Source: UBA2882 sp051877575 (GTDB lineage: Bacteria > Bacillota > Clostridia > Lachnospirales > Lachnospiraceae). Taken from it: DNA of 64,000 bases. Below are positions 8,256 through 16,870 of the stretch, in pieces. The stretch covers positions 1 through 64,000 of the forward strand of contig JBJEJA010000044.1 of the NCBI GenBank assembly GCA_051877575.1. Reading direction: 5' to 3'. How positions within the stretch are numbered: the first letter of the stretch is position 1; each line of letters opens with the position of its first letter. Both the position numbers and the translations under genes were made by a program. The notes under the pieces are model-generated. The model saw nothing but the letters and a program-made list of their open reading frames with translations. It searched no databases and had not been told where the DNA came from.

Positions 8256-9581
8256 ATGAAAATTGTTTTTATTTCGCTGGGCTGTGACAAAAATCTGGTG
8301 GACACCGAAATGATGCTTGGCATGCTTTCCGAAAAAGGGTATAGCTTTACCGATGATGAAGACGATGCGGATATTGCGGTTGTCAATACCTGCTGCTTTA
8401 TCAATGATGCCAAGGAAGAAAGTATCAACAGCCTGATTGCATTGGGAGAAAAGAAAAAAGAAGGAAAACTGAAGGGGCTCATTGCAACCGGATGTCTGGC
8501 ACAAAGATATGCCGTGGAAATCCGGGAGGAAATTCCGGAAGTGGATGCCATAGTCGGAACCAATGCTTTTGACAAGATTGCGGAAGCTGTCGAAGAGGTT
8601 GTGAAAAAGCACCATCCGGATTTTATGGAAGACATCAATGCGGTTCCGGTCTTTGGTAAAAAAAGACTGGTTACCACAGGTGGGCATTATGCTTATTTGA
8701 AAATAGCGGAAGGATGCGACAAGCATTGTACCTATTGCATTATTCCGAAGGTAAGAGGCAACTACCGCAGCGTGCCCATGGAGACTTTGCTGAAAGAGGC
8801 AGAAAGCCTTGCAGCGGACGGCGTAAAGGAATTGATCCTGGTAGCACAGGAGACGACTATTTACGGGGTTGACCTGTATGGTCAAAAGAAACTGCCGCAG
8901 CTGCTGAGAGAACTGTGTAAGATACCGGGCTTATACTGGATCAGAATCCTGTATTGTTATCCGGAAGAGATAACGGAAGAACTCATTTCCGTTATCAAGG
9001 AAGAAAAGAAAATCTGCCATTATCTGGATATACCCATCCAGCACGCCAGCGATCCGGTGTTGAAGAGGATGGGCAGAAGAACCTCCAATGAGGATCTGAG
9101 AAATATCATTGGGCGGCTGAGAACCGAAATCCCAGACATCTGTCTGCGGACTACCCTGATTGCCGGTTTCCCCGGAGAACGTCAGGAAGATCATGAGACG
9201 GTCATGGAGTTTGTGGACGAAATGGAATTCGACAGACTGGGTGTATTTACCTATTCTGCCGAAGAAAACACGCCGGCAGCACAGTTCCCCGATCAGATCG
9301 AAGAAGAGAAGAAACAGGAACGGCAGGCGGATATTATGGAATTGCAGCAGGAAATTGCATTTGATAAGGCTGCAGAGATGATTGACAGAGAAATATATGT
9401 TATAATAGAAGGCAAGGTTGCCGATGAAAATGCTTATGTGGGCAGGACCTACAAGGATGCGCCCAATGTAGACGGCCTTATTTTCATCAATACGGACGAA
9501 GAACTGCTCAGCGGTGATTTTGTCAAGGTCCGTGTAACAGCTTCCTATGAATACGATTTGATTGGAGAAATAGTGAAATGA
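8256..9581 (+). CDS. rimO: ribosomal protein uS12 methylthiotransferase
   Basis: A 441-residue radical SAM enzyme that adds a methylthio group to a conserved aspartate of ribosomal protein S12. The N-terminal UPF0004 domain supplies three cysteines for the auxiliary 4Fe-4S cluster (Cys 10 in SLGCDKN, then NTCCF and ATGCLAQ). The radical SAM motif C-x3-C-x2-C is CDKHCTYC at residues ~154-161. A C-terminal TRAM-like beta domain follows from ~375. An in-frame ATG at 8214 is rejected because ATG 8256 has GGAG 6 bases upstream and gives the family's exact N-terminus and length. It overlaps pgsA by four bases (ATGA). Confidence 0.95.
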   Translation: MKIVFISLGCDKNLVDTEMMLGMLSEKGYSFTDDEDDADIAVVNTCCFINDAKEESINSLIALGEKKKEGKLKGLIATGCLAQRYAVEIREEIPEVDAIVGTNAFDKIAEAVEEVVKKHHPDFMEDINAVPVFGKKRLVTTGGHYAYLKIAEGCDKHCTYCIIPKVRGNYRSVPMETLLKEAESLAADGVKELILVAQETTIYGVDLYGQKKLPQLLRELCKIPGLYWIRILYCYPEEITEELISVIKEEKKICHYLDIPIQHASDPVLKRMGRRTSNEDLRNIIGRLRTEIPDICLRTTLIAGFPGERQEDHETVMEFVDEMEFDRLGVFTYSAEENTPAAQFPDQIEEEKKQERQADIMELQQEIAFDKAAEMIDREIYVIIEGKVADENAYVGRTYKDAPNVDGLIFINTDEELLSGDFVKVRVTASYEYDLIGEIVK

Positions 9582-10186
9582 ATTTACCCAATAAGCTGAC
9601 TTTATCAAGAGTGATCATGGTACCGTTTTTTGTGGTGTTTTTGCTGATGACACCCCAATATCATTATTTTAAATGGATTGCCCTTGCTATTTTTATTGTT
9701 GCCAGCCTGACAGATCTGCTGGATGGAAAAATTGCGAGAAAGTATAATCTGATCACCAATTTTGGCAAATTTATGGATCCTCTGGCGGATAAACTGCTTG
9801 TCTGCTCTGCGTTGATCGGGATGTCGTCTCTCGGTGTCATTCCGGGATGGATTACCATCATCATCATTGCCAGAGAATTCATTATCAGCGGTTTCCGGCT
9901 GATAGCGGCGGAAAAGGGCGTTGTCATTGCTGCCAGCATGTGGGGCAAATGGAAAACCACATTCCAAATGGTGATGCTCTGTCTCCAGATGGTGGTAATG
10001 GACTATTATCTTTATACGAAAGCATTTTTAACGGCGATTTCTTCATTCGCGACATCCATCCCCACATGGATTCATTATGTTCGCATGGTTGCAAATGCAG
10101 CAATGTATATAGCACTGATATTGACGATAGTTTCTTTAGTTGATTATCTGATTAAAAATAAAGATGTATTAAAGGATGTGGATTAA
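9578..10186 (+). CDS. pgsA: CDP-diacylglycerol-glycerol-3-phosphate 3-phosphatidyltransferase
   Basis: A 202-residue integral membrane enzyme making phosphatidylglycerol phosphate from CDP-diacylglycerol and glycerol-3-phosphate. The CDP-alcohol phosphotransferase motif D-G-x2-A-R-x8-G-x3-D-x3-D is seen as DGKIAR...GKFMDPLAD at residues ~49-71. The start MNLPNKLTLSRV is the family's usual N-terminus. Several hydrophobic segments follow. Coupled to rimO by ATGA overlap, and its stop is immediately followed by the cinA ATG, as in many Bacillota (rimO-pgsA-cinA-recA). Confidence 0.95.
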   Translation: MNLPNKLTLSRVIMVPFFVVFLLMTPQYHYFKWIALAIFIVASLTDLLDGKIARKYNLITNFGKFMDPLADKLLVCSALIGMSSLGVIPGWITIIIIAREFIISGFRLIAAEKGVVIAASMWGKWKTTFQMVMLCLQMVVMDYYLYTKAFLTAISSFATSIPTWIHYVRMVANAAMYIALILTIVSLVDYLIKNKDVLKDVD

Positions 10187-11470
10187 ATGGTTGTTGAGCT
10201 GATCAGTGTCGGAACCGAGATTTTATTGGGCAATATTGTCAACACCAATGCGGCATACCTGTCCGAACAGTGTGCTGCCCTCGGCTTATCATGTTATTAT
10301 CAGACCGTTGTGGGAGACAATGAGGCAAGGCTTTTAGAAACCGTGAAGCTGGCCAAAAGCCGGGCGGATATTCTGATTCTAAGCGGCGGACTTGGGCCTA
10401 CGCAGGATGATCTGACAAAAGAAACCGTGGCAAAAGCGTTCGGAAAAGAACTTTCCATGGATGAACATACCAGGGAAAGAATAGAGGCTTATTTCAAGAA
10501 ACGCGGAAAAAAGATTGCGGACAGTAACTGGAAGCAGGCAATGATTCCGGAAGGAGCAATCGTGCTGGACAACGATAACGGTACGGCACCGGGCATTATC
10601 ATAGAAGACGGTGGAAAAACGGCGATTTTGCTGCCGGGACCTCCCAATGAATTAAAACCGCTGTTTGCGGAGCAGGTTTATCCTTATCTGCAGGCAAAGA
10701 CCGACAGGGTTATTCGTTCCCAGATCGTAAAGATCTGCGGTATCGGTGAAAGCATGGCTGAAAGTATGATTGAGGATATGATTGATCGGCAGGATAATCC
10801 CACAATTGCTACTTATGCCAAGACCGGAGAGGTACATATCAGGGTAACTGCGGCTGCGAAAGACGAAAAAGAAGCAATGAAGCTGATTAAACCGGTAATC
10901 AAGGAATTGAAGAACCGGTTTCAGGAATATATATACACTACAAACGAAGAGGTGACATTGGAACAGGCATGTGTAGATCTGCTGGTTGCAAACGGATTGA
11001 CGATTTCCACGATGGAATCCTGTACCGGTGGCATGATTGCCGCAAGGCTGATTAATGTACCGGGCGTATCCGAAGTATTTAAGGCGGGGTATGTAACCTA
11101 TTCCAATAAGGCAAAGCGAAAGGTGTTGGGTGTGAAACAGTCAACATTAAAAAAACATACGGCTGTCAGTGCCAAGGTTGCAGAAGAAATGGCTCAGGGT
11201 GTATCCTTGCTGACAAAAGCGGATGTGACGCTTTCCGTTACCGGTCTTGCGGGACCGGACGGCGGGACGGAGGAAAAGCCGGTCGGGCTGGTATATATCG
11301 GATGTAGTGTAAAAGGGAAAACCAAAGTGGCGGAATATCATTTCAGCGGCAATCGCATGAAGATCAGAGAATCTGCGGTAGTAGCCGCCTTGACACTGCT
11401 TCGGCAATGTGTGTTGGAATATTTCAGCGAAGTAACCTTTGGTAACGGAAAACATAATAAAAAGAACTGA
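10187..11470 (+). CDS. cinA: competence/damage-inducible protein CinA
   Basis: A 427-residue two-domain protein. Residues ~1-170 form the MoCF-like domain (SVGTEILLGNIVNTN, SGGLGPTQDD, LLPGPPNE), associated with ADP-ribose or nucleotide pyrophosphatase activity. Residues ~255-415 form the PncC-type NMN deamidase domain with ESCTGGMIAARL, VSAKVAEEMA and TGLAGPDGGTEEKPVG. The full length fits family members, so neither domain is lost. The ATG follows directly on the pgsA stop. In Bacillota cinA commonly precedes recA; here one extra gene (11490-12893) and a 383-base gap intervene. Confidence 0.95.
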   Translation: MVVELISVGTEILLGNIVNTNAAYLSEQCAALGLSCYYQTVVGDNEARLLETVKLAKSRADILILSGGLGPTQDDLTKETVAKAFGKELSMDEHTRERIEAYFKKRGKKIADSNWKQAMIPEGAIVLDNDNGTAPGIIIEDGGKTAILLPGPPNELKPLFAEQVYPYLQAKTDRVIRSQIVKICGIGESMAESMIEDMIDRQDNPTIATYAKTGEVHIRVTAAAKDEKEAMKLIKPVIKELKNRFQEYIYTTNEEVTLEQACVDLLVANGLTISTMESCTGGMIAARLINVPGVSEVFKAGYVTYSNKAKRKVLGVKQSTLKKHTAVSAKVAEEMAQGVSLLTKADVTLSVTGLAGPDGGTEEKPVGLVYIGCSVKGKTKVAEYHFSGNRMKIRESAVVAALTLLRQCVLEYFSEVTFGNGKHNKKN

Positions 11471-11489
11471 TGAGGAAAGGGAGATGGAA

Positions 11490-12893
11490 ATGGACAATCA
11501 GTTAAACAATGGATTTTGCCCGGAATGCGGCGCGTTATTAAGAGACGGTGTGTGTCCGAGCTGCGGTTTCGGAAACAACAACCCACAGGAGGAAACAACA
11601 GAACAAACCGGAAATGTTAATTATACGGGAACAGAACAGCCGGAAACATCACAAGCGGCGGAACCGCGTCATTATGAGACCTATCAGGCTTCAATGAATA
11701 ACAATGCGGACCCGAATTTTAATCAAAATAATGGGAATCCCAATTATTATCAGAATAACGGAAATCCCAATTATTATCAGAATAATGGGGATCCCAATGC
11801 GTATTATCAGAACGGTTACGGACAACAGCAGCAAAATATGTATTATCAGCAGCCCGGAGCCAATAATTATTATGGCGGGCAGATGCCTCAGGAAAAGAAA
11901 GGCAAAAAAGGCGTTGTGATTGCGGTTATTGTCGGTGTAGTATTGTGCCTGCTTTTACTTGTGGTTGCAATGGTCATGATTTTTATGTCTGCAAAAAATG
12001 CTGTCAGTGATTCCGAATCTGATGATATTGTATACGAAGATGATTATGATACTGATATCGAAGAGAAAGAAGAAGATCTCTTTGACGAAGATGACGATTG
12101 GGACAGCAGTGACTGGGAAGAGGACGAAACCTTTAATTATGATGAAGATCTGCTGGCATTTGTAGATGATATTGACTGGGAAGATACATCATGGAAAGAG
12201 GAACCTTATAATTACTCACCGGAAGATGTTTATGATGACTACTATGAATGTTATATCAGTCTCTGCAACTGTATCGATGAAAATGTATCCTATGATATGG
12301 TATATAATAACTGGGAAGAAATCGACAGGGATCAGAACGTCTGCATCCGTGTCAACTACTACCAGTTGGAAGGTGATATTCCCAATCTGGATGTGATCAA
12401 TGAGGAATTGAGATACCAGGCCGGCTGGGCAGGAGATATTTACTTTGATTTGGCAGATGATTTTGAAGAGGAGTTTGAAGAGTACGGCCCCGGATATGTT
12501 GTATCGGTAGAGTCTTATGTTACTTATAATGATGAAGAGACCATCAGTGTTGTATCCGATATTTATTATGAAAGCGCAACCAGTGTCAGAAAACTGTTAT
12601 ATGGTGTCAATGTGGATCTGACAAATGGTGAAATCATCAAAAATGCAAAGATGTTGGATATTTCCGATGAATTCCTGGAGGAATACAAAGAAATCTGTGA
12701 GGATCAGAACGGAACAGTTTCCATCTTCGATGAACTTGATAACGACGGATTGAGAGAATTTTTCGAGGACAGAGATGATCTGATCATCTATTATACGCCC
12801 TGCGGTCTTGAAGTCGGTATCAACTATGATACGGATGAAAGATACGGATGGGTTACAGCGACACTCACCGATTATGAGAAGTACATGAGATAA
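11490..12893 (+). CDS. zinc-ribbon, Asn/Gln-rich, single-pass membrane protein with acidic extracellular domain
   Basis: About 467 residues with four clear parts. (1) N-terminal zinc ribbon CPECG...CPSCG (residues ~8-26). (2) A low-complexity Asn/Gln/Tyr region containing tandem NPNYYQNNG repeats. (3) One strong membrane segment after KGKKG (GVVIAVIVGVVLCLLLLVV, ~145-165). (4) A very acidic linker, then a ~220-residue C-terminal domain resembling DUF3298/RsiV-like domains (GVNVDLTNGEII, YYTPCGLEVGI). Predicted topology: ribbon inside, domain outside. ATG 11490 has GGGAG at 6 bases; ATG 11484 is an alternative. Function unknown; possibly envelope sensing. It follows cinA by 19 bases and may share its transcript. 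Confidence 0.65.
   Translation: MDNQLNNGFCPECGALLRDGVCPSCGFGNNNPQEETTEQTGNVNYTGTEQPETSQAAEPRHYETYQASMNNNADPNFNQNNGNPNYYQNNGNPNYYQNNGDPNAYYQNGYGQQQQNMYYQQPGANNYYGGQMPQEKKGKKGVVIAVIVGVVLCLLLLVVAMVMIFMSAKNAVSDSESDDIVYEDDYDTDIEEKEEDLFDEDDDWDSSDWEEDETFNYDEDLLAFVDDIDWEDTSWKEEPYNYSPEDVYDDYYECYISLCNCIDENVSYDMVYNNWEEIDRDQNVCIRVNYYQLEGDIPNLDVINEELRYQAGWAGDIYFDLADDFEEEFEEYGPGYVVSVESYVTYNDEETISVVSDIYYESATSVRKLLYGVNVDLTNGEIIKNAKMLDISDEFLEEYKEICEDQNGTVSIFDELDNDGLREFFEDRDDLIIYYTPCGLEVGINYDTDERYGWVTATLTDYEKYMR
11727..11810 (+). repeat. three tandem 27-30-base units inside the zinc-ribbon gene
   Basis: Units at 11727-11753, 11754-11780 and 11781-11810, all in frame, each coding N-N-G-(N/D)-P-N-x-Y-Y-Q. Units 1 and 2 differ at three bases; unit 3 carries one extra codon. 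The copy number may vary between strains. Confidence 0.85.
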
Positions 12894-12930
12894 AGTTGTG
12901 TAGCATTTTTTGAAAAAGAGAAAGAATAAA

Positions 12931-12966
12931 CGGGGGCTGTTTGGCGGTTTGGCCGGACAGCTCCCG
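12931..12966 (+). terminator. probable terminator hairpin after the zinc-ribbon gene
   Basis: CGGGGGCTGT / ACAGCTCCCG with one mismatch. The loop is 16 bases and the T-tract is weak, so termination may be partial. Confidence 0.45.
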
Positions 12967-13206
12967 TTATGTTGAGCGGATAACGATAAGTCCTGAAAAT
13001 CGCAAAGCTTTATGTTGCAATTTGGAAACTTGTATGGTAAAGTAATGGCATCTGAAAGCATTCTGCTTTTTGGCGTTTCGCCGTTTTTTCCAAGATTAAA
13101 AATGAAAAAGAAAAGATGTGATGCCGTTGAGGGAGTTTTAATGGACATATATGCTGTTAAAATGAAAGCATATCAAATATTATTTTATAAAAATACAAAA
13201 GTAATA

Positions 13207-13235
13207 TTGACAAAATCGAACATTTGTTTTATCCT
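13207..13235 (+). promoter_or_regulatory. recA promoter
   Basis: Perfect TTGACA (13207-13212), 17-base spacer, TATCCT (13230-13235). A LexA box lies inside the spacer and another just past the expected start point. Confidence 0.8.
13217..13230 (+). promoter_or_regulatory. LexA (SOS) box 1
   Basis: CGAACATTTGTTTT fits the Gram-positive LexA consensus CGAAC-N4-GTTCG, with one weaker half (GAAC-N4-GTTT). It covers the promoter spacer. Confidence 0.75.
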
Positions 13236-13245
13236 GAATTAAGAA

Positions 13246-13259
13246 CGAACAAATGTTCC
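13246..13259 (+). promoter_or_regulatory. LexA (SOS) box 2
   Basis: CGAACAAATGTTCC contains a perfect GAAC-N4-GTTC. It lies ~8 bases after the expected transcription start and ~18 bases before the recA start codon. Confidence 0.85.
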
Positions 13260-13276
13260 TTGTAAAGGAGAACAGT

Positions 13277-14335
13277 ATGGAAAGAGAAGAAAAATTGAAG
13301 GCATTGGATGCCGCTATTTCACAGATTGAAAGGGCTTACGGAAAGGGAGCGGTCATGAAGCTGGGAGATCCCGCCAATCAGATCAACGTAGAGACGATCC
13401 CCACGGGATCATTAAGTCTGGATATTGCATTGGGACTCGGTGGAATTCCCAAAGGACGTATTATTGAAATATATGGACCGGAATCCAGCGGTAAAACAAC
13501 GGTTACTCTGCATATGATTGCGGAAGTGCAAAAAAGAGGCGGCATCGCAGGTTTTATTGATGCTGAGCATGCGCTGGATCCCACTTATGCCAAGAATATC
13601 GGAGTGGATATTGACAATCTTTATATTTCTCAGCCGGACTGCGGTGAGCAGGCATTGGAAATCTGTGAGACAATGGTAAGATCCGGAGCTGTGGATATTG
13701 TTGTAGTCGATTCGGTTGCCGCATTGGTTCCCAAAGCGGAAATCGACGGTGACATGGGCGATGCACACGTGGGATTGCAGGCACGTTTGATGTCTCAGGC
13801 ACTTCGTAAGCTGACGGCTGTTATCAGCAAATCAAATTGTACGGTTATTTTTATCAACCAGCTTCGTGAAAAAGTTGGTATTATGTTTGGAAATCCCGAG
13901 ACAACAACCGGCGGTAACGCATTAAAATTCTATTCTTCCGTCAGACTGGATGTCAGAAGAAAGGAACAACTGTTGGTAAACGGAGAGGCCGTAGGAAACA
14001 GAACCAAAGTGAAAGTGGTCAAAAATAAAATTGCACCTCCGTTTAAGATTGCGGAATTCGACATTATGTTTGGAGAGGGCATTTCGATGGTAGGTGATAT
14101 TCTGGATCTGGCCGCCAACTGTAATGTGGTAAATAAAAGCGGTGCGTGGTATGCCTATGAAGGAGAAAAACTTGGACAGGGAAGGGAAAATTCCAAAATA
14201 TTCTTACAACAGCATCCGGAAATGTGTGATGAGATTGAGAGAAAAGTCAGAGAACATTATGGATTGCTGAAAAGCGGAGATGAGAGTGGTAAAGGTGAGA
14301 AGCCTGTAGAAACGGATGGAAAAACTGAAAAGTAA
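13277..14335 (+). CDS. recA: recombinase RecA
   Basis: A 352-residue DNA-dependent ATPase for homologous pairing and LexA cleavage. Walker A GPESSGKTT at residues 67-75; Walker B VVVDSVAAL; L2 and ATP contacts in INQLREKVGIMFGNPETTTGG. The C-terminus is Lys/Glu-rich, as usual. An ATG 24 bases upstream is discarded because it lies inside LexA box 2 and has no ribosome site, whereas ATG 13277 follows AAAGGAG by 7 bases. The two LexA boxes predict repression in undamaged cells. recX follows 21 bases after the stop and is probably co-transcribed. Confidence 0.98.
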   Translation: MEREEKLKALDAAISQIERAYGKGAVMKLGDPANQINVETIPTGSLSLDIALGLGGIPKGRIIEIYGPESSGKTTVTLHMIAEVQKRGGIAGFIDAEHALDPTYAKNIGVDIDNLYISQPDCGEQALEICETMVRSGAVDIVVVDSVAALVPKAEIDGDMGDAHVGLQARLMSQALRKLTAVISKSNCTVIFINQLREKVGIMFGNPETTTGGNALKFYSSVRLDVRRKEQLLVNGEAVGNRTKVKVVKNKIAPPFKIAEFDIMFGEGISMVGDILDLAANCNVVNKSGAWYAYEGEKLGQGRENSKIFLQQHPEMCDEIERKVREHYGLLKSGDESGKGEKPVETDGKTEK

Positions 14336-14356
14336 GGAATGTAGGAACGTGAATTT

Positions 14357-15004
14357 ATGGTTGTAACAGATGTGATAGAGCTGTCTAAAAAGCAATGTAA
14401 AATCATGATTGATGATGAGTTTGCCTTTGTATTATACAAAGGCGAACTTCATTTATACGGGATAAATCCGGGACAGGAAATAGATGAAAAAGTTTTTGAT
14501 GAAATTACGGATCATGTACTTGTGAAGAGGGCAAAACTGAGAGCTATGAATCTTTTAAAAAGCAGGGCATATACGGAGAAAAGGCTCAGAGAAAAATTGC
14601 AGGCGGGAAAATATCCGGCAAAATGTATAGAAGAAGCGGTTTCTTATGTGAAATCCTACGGATATGTCGATGACAGGCAATACGCATCGGATTATCTTTT
14701 TTACCACGGGAAGAAGCTGAATAGAAGACAGATCTTTTTGAAACTAAAAGAGAAGGGAATAGCGGAAGATATTATCAGTGAAGCATATGAAGAATATCGT
14801 GCCGGCGGAGAAATGCCGGAGGAAACGGAATTGATCATAAAATATCTGGATAAAAAGAAATATGTGCCGTCTGAGGGGGACGACGGCACGGAAAAAAGGA
14901 ATAAAATGATACGCGCACTGATACAAAAAGGATTTTCCTATGATCAAATTATGGCTGCTTTGCAGTCTTATGGTAAAAATGACGAAGAATTTGAAAAATT
15001 GTAA
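14357..15004 (+). CDS. recX: regulatory protein RecX
   Basis: A 215-residue helical-repeat protein that binds RecA filaments and limits RecA activity. The conserved RecX helices are present: KLRAMNLLKSRAYTEKRLREKL, abbreviated here by its core RAYTEKRLREKL (~65-80), then YVDDRQYASDYL and NRRQIFLKLKEKGI. Position right after recA, without a promoter between them, supports an SOS-controlled recA-recX transcript. The stop is followed by ~170 bases that carry the rny promoter. Confidence 0.9.
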   Translation: MVVTDVIELSKKQCKIMIDDEFAFVLYKGELHLYGINPGQEIDEKVFDEITDHVLVKRAKLRAMNLLKSRAYTEKRLREKLQAGKYPAKCIEEAVSYVKSYGYVDDRQYASDYLFYHGKKLNRRQIFLKLKEKGIAEDIISEAYEEYRAGGEMPEETELIIKYLDKKKYVPSEGDDGTEKRNKMIRALIQKGFSYDQIMAALQSYGKNDEEFEKL

Positions 15005-15045
15005 TTCGAGATTGGATAAAATGTGTACGATATTTGTTGTGGTAC

Positions 15046-15074
15046 TTGACATAATGAGCAAATGAGTTTAAAAT
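15046..15074 (+). promoter_or_regulatory. rny promoter
   Basis: Perfect TTGACA (15046-15051), 17-base spacer, TAAAAT (15069-15074). The leader to the ATG is ~100 nt. Confidence 0.7.
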
Positions 15075-15178
15075 TTAAGTGTTGTAAAATCGCGCTTTAG
15101 AATGTATATATGTTTACATATCATTCTATATTGAGATATTTGTACAATGAAAATTTAATAAGGAGGTGCTCCTGTACA

Positions 15179-16729
15179 ATGGTTGTTGCAATTATAATAG
15201 CCGTTGTTGTGACGCTTGTGGTTGCCATCCCGGTTACATCGCTGATTGTTACCAGTTATCACAAAAAGGTAACAGAGGCCAAAATGGGAAACGCAGATGA
15301 AAAAGCCAGAGAGATCATTGATGAGGCTTTGAAGACTGCAGAGGCAAAGAAACGTGAAGGACTGCTTGAAGTGAAGGAAGAGTCCATTCGTACGAAAAAC
15401 GAATTGGATAAGGAAATCAAAGAGCGTAGAGCAGAAGTACAGCGTTTTGAGAGGCGTGTTCAGCAGAAAGAAGAGAACATCGACAAAAAAGCTGATGCCA
15501 TCGAGAAAAAAGAAGCAAGTATCATTGCAAGGGAAGAGCAGTTATCGAAGCAGAAAGCCGAGATAGAAAAGTTGAACGAGCAAAGAGTGCAGGAACTGGA
15601 ACGAATCTCTGGATTAACCTCCGAACAGGCAAAAGAATATTTGTTGAAAATTGTTGAAGATGAAGTAAAACATGAAACTGCTGTCATGATTAAGGAAATG
15701 GAGAGCAGAGCCAAAGAGGAAGCAGATAAGAAGGCAAAGGAATATGTGGTAAATGCAATACAGAAATGTGCTGCAGATCATGTATCCGAGACAACCCTTT
15801 CGGTTGTACAGCTTCCGAACGATGAAATGAAAGGACGTATTATCGGTAGAGAGGGAAGAAATATCAGAACTCTTGAAACACTGACAGGTGTTGACCTGAT
15901 CATTGATGATACGCCGGAAGCGGTTATTCTTTCCGGATTTGATCCTATTCGAAGAGAAGTAGCCCGCATCGCCTTGGAAAAATTAATTCTGGACGGACGT
16001 ATTCATCCGGCAAGAATTGAAGAAATGGTTGAAAAGGCACAAAAAGAAGTAGAAGTCATGATCAGGGAAGAAGGAGAAGCAGCAACACTGGAAGTCGGTG
16101 TGCATGGTATTCATCCCGAACTTGTGCGTTTACTTGGAAAGATGAAATTCAGAACCAGTTATGGTCAAAATGCTTTGAAACATTCTATAGAAGTTGCACA
16201 GTTGTCCGGCTTATTGGCGGCAGAGATGGGACTGGATGTAAGAATGGCAAAGCGTGCAGGTCTTCTCCATGATATCGGTAAGGCTGTAGATCATGAAATG
16301 GAAGGATCCCACATTCAATTAGGATCTGAGTTATGTAGAAAATATAAAGAATCTGCAACGGTTATCAATGCGGTAGAATCCCATCACGGTGATGTGGAAC
16401 CGCAGACCTTGATTGCATGTATTGTTCAGGCTGCAGATACGATTTCAGCAGCAAGACCGGGTGCAAGAAGAGAGACTTTAGAAACATATACGACCAGATT
16501 AAAACAATTGGAAGATATCGCAAACAATTTCAAAGGTGTAGAAAAATCTTTTGCTATTCAGGCAGGTAGAGAGATTCGTGTTATGGTAGTTCCGGAACAG
16601 ATTACAGATACAGATATGGTTTTGCTGGCACGAGATATTTCCAAGCAGGTTGAGGCTGAATTGGAATATCCGGGACAGATTAAGATCAACGTAATCCGTG
16701 AATCCAGAGTGATTGATTATGCAAAATAG
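15179..16729 (+). CDS. rny: ribonuclease Y
   Basis: A 516-residue membrane-anchored endoribonuclease that starts bulk mRNA decay. In order: N-terminal membrane helix (residues ~1-25), long coiled coil rich in Lys/Glu (~35-190), KH domain with GRIIGREGRNIRTLE (~215-230), and HD domain with HSIEVAQLSG and the metal-binding LLHDIGKAVDHE (~355-370). A TTG/ATG further up would add 23 residues before the membrane helix; ATG 15179 is chosen because AAGGAGGTG lies upstream and the length then matches B. subtilis RNase Y (520). Closed by a terminator at 16757-16790. Confidence 0.96.
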   Translation: MVVAIIIAVVVTLVVAIPVTSLIVTSYHKKVTEAKMGNADEKAREIIDEALKTAEAKKREGLLEVKEESIRTKNELDKEIKERRAEVQRFERRVQQKEENIDKKADAIEKKEASIIAREEQLSKQKAEIEKLNEQRVQELERISGLTSEQAKEYLLKIVEDEVKHETAVMIKEMESRAKEEADKKAKEYVVNAIQKCAADHVSETTLSVVQLPNDEMKGRIIGREGRNIRTLETLTGVDLIIDDTPEAVILSGFDPIRREVARIALEKLILDGRIHPARIEEMVEKAQKEVEVMIREEGEAATLEVGVHGIHPELVRLLGKMKFRTSYGQNALKHSIEVAQLSGLLAAEMGLDVRMAKRAGLLHDIGKAVDHEMEGSHIQLGSELCRKYKESATVINAVESHHGDVEPQTLIACIVQAADTISAARPGARRETLETYTTRLKQLEDIANNFKGVEKSFAIQAGREIRVMVVPEQITDTDMVLLARDISKQVEAELEYPGQIKINVIRESRVIDYAK

Positions 16730-16756
16730 CATAATCTCATAATGAAGAATATAAAA

Positions 16757-16790
16757 GAAGCTGTTTTTATGAAAACGGCTTCTTTTTTTC
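16757..16790 (+). terminator. Rho-independent terminator of rny
   Basis: An 11-base stem GAAGCTGTTTT / AAAACGGCTTC with a 4-base loop, followed by TTTTTTT. Confidence 0.92.
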
Positions 16791-16819
16791 TTGTATTTCC
16801 TTTCTGTATAGTGTACAAT
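16791..16819 (+). promoter_or_regulatory. promoter of the aminotransferase-Nudix pair
   Basis: TTGTAT (16791-16796), 17-base spacer, TACAAT (16814-16819), packed directly against the preceding terminator. Confidence 0.5.
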
Positions 16820-16870
16820 ATACGAGGTGTATGATTGTATACAATTAAACAATTTCAGGATGGTGTTAAG

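Larger units (their letters stand above)
12894..13276. other. 383-base gap between the zinc-ribbon gene and recA
   Basis: It holds a G/C-rich hairpin near the left end (12931-12966), A/T-rich sequence with no convincing reading frame, a weak internal promoter-like pair (TTGCAA, 17 bases, TAAAGT, around 13016-13044) followed by a short GGCG/CGCC hairpin with a T-run near 13074-13090, and the recA promoter with two LexA boxes at the right end. Confidence 0.6.

Noticed and set aside
11727..11810. CRISPR-like repeat
   Set aside because: The three units are tandem without spacers and in frame within a gene.
13253..13276. Upstream ATG for recA
   Set aside because: It lies within LexA box 2 and has no ribosome site; ATG 13277 has both spacing and family N-terminus.
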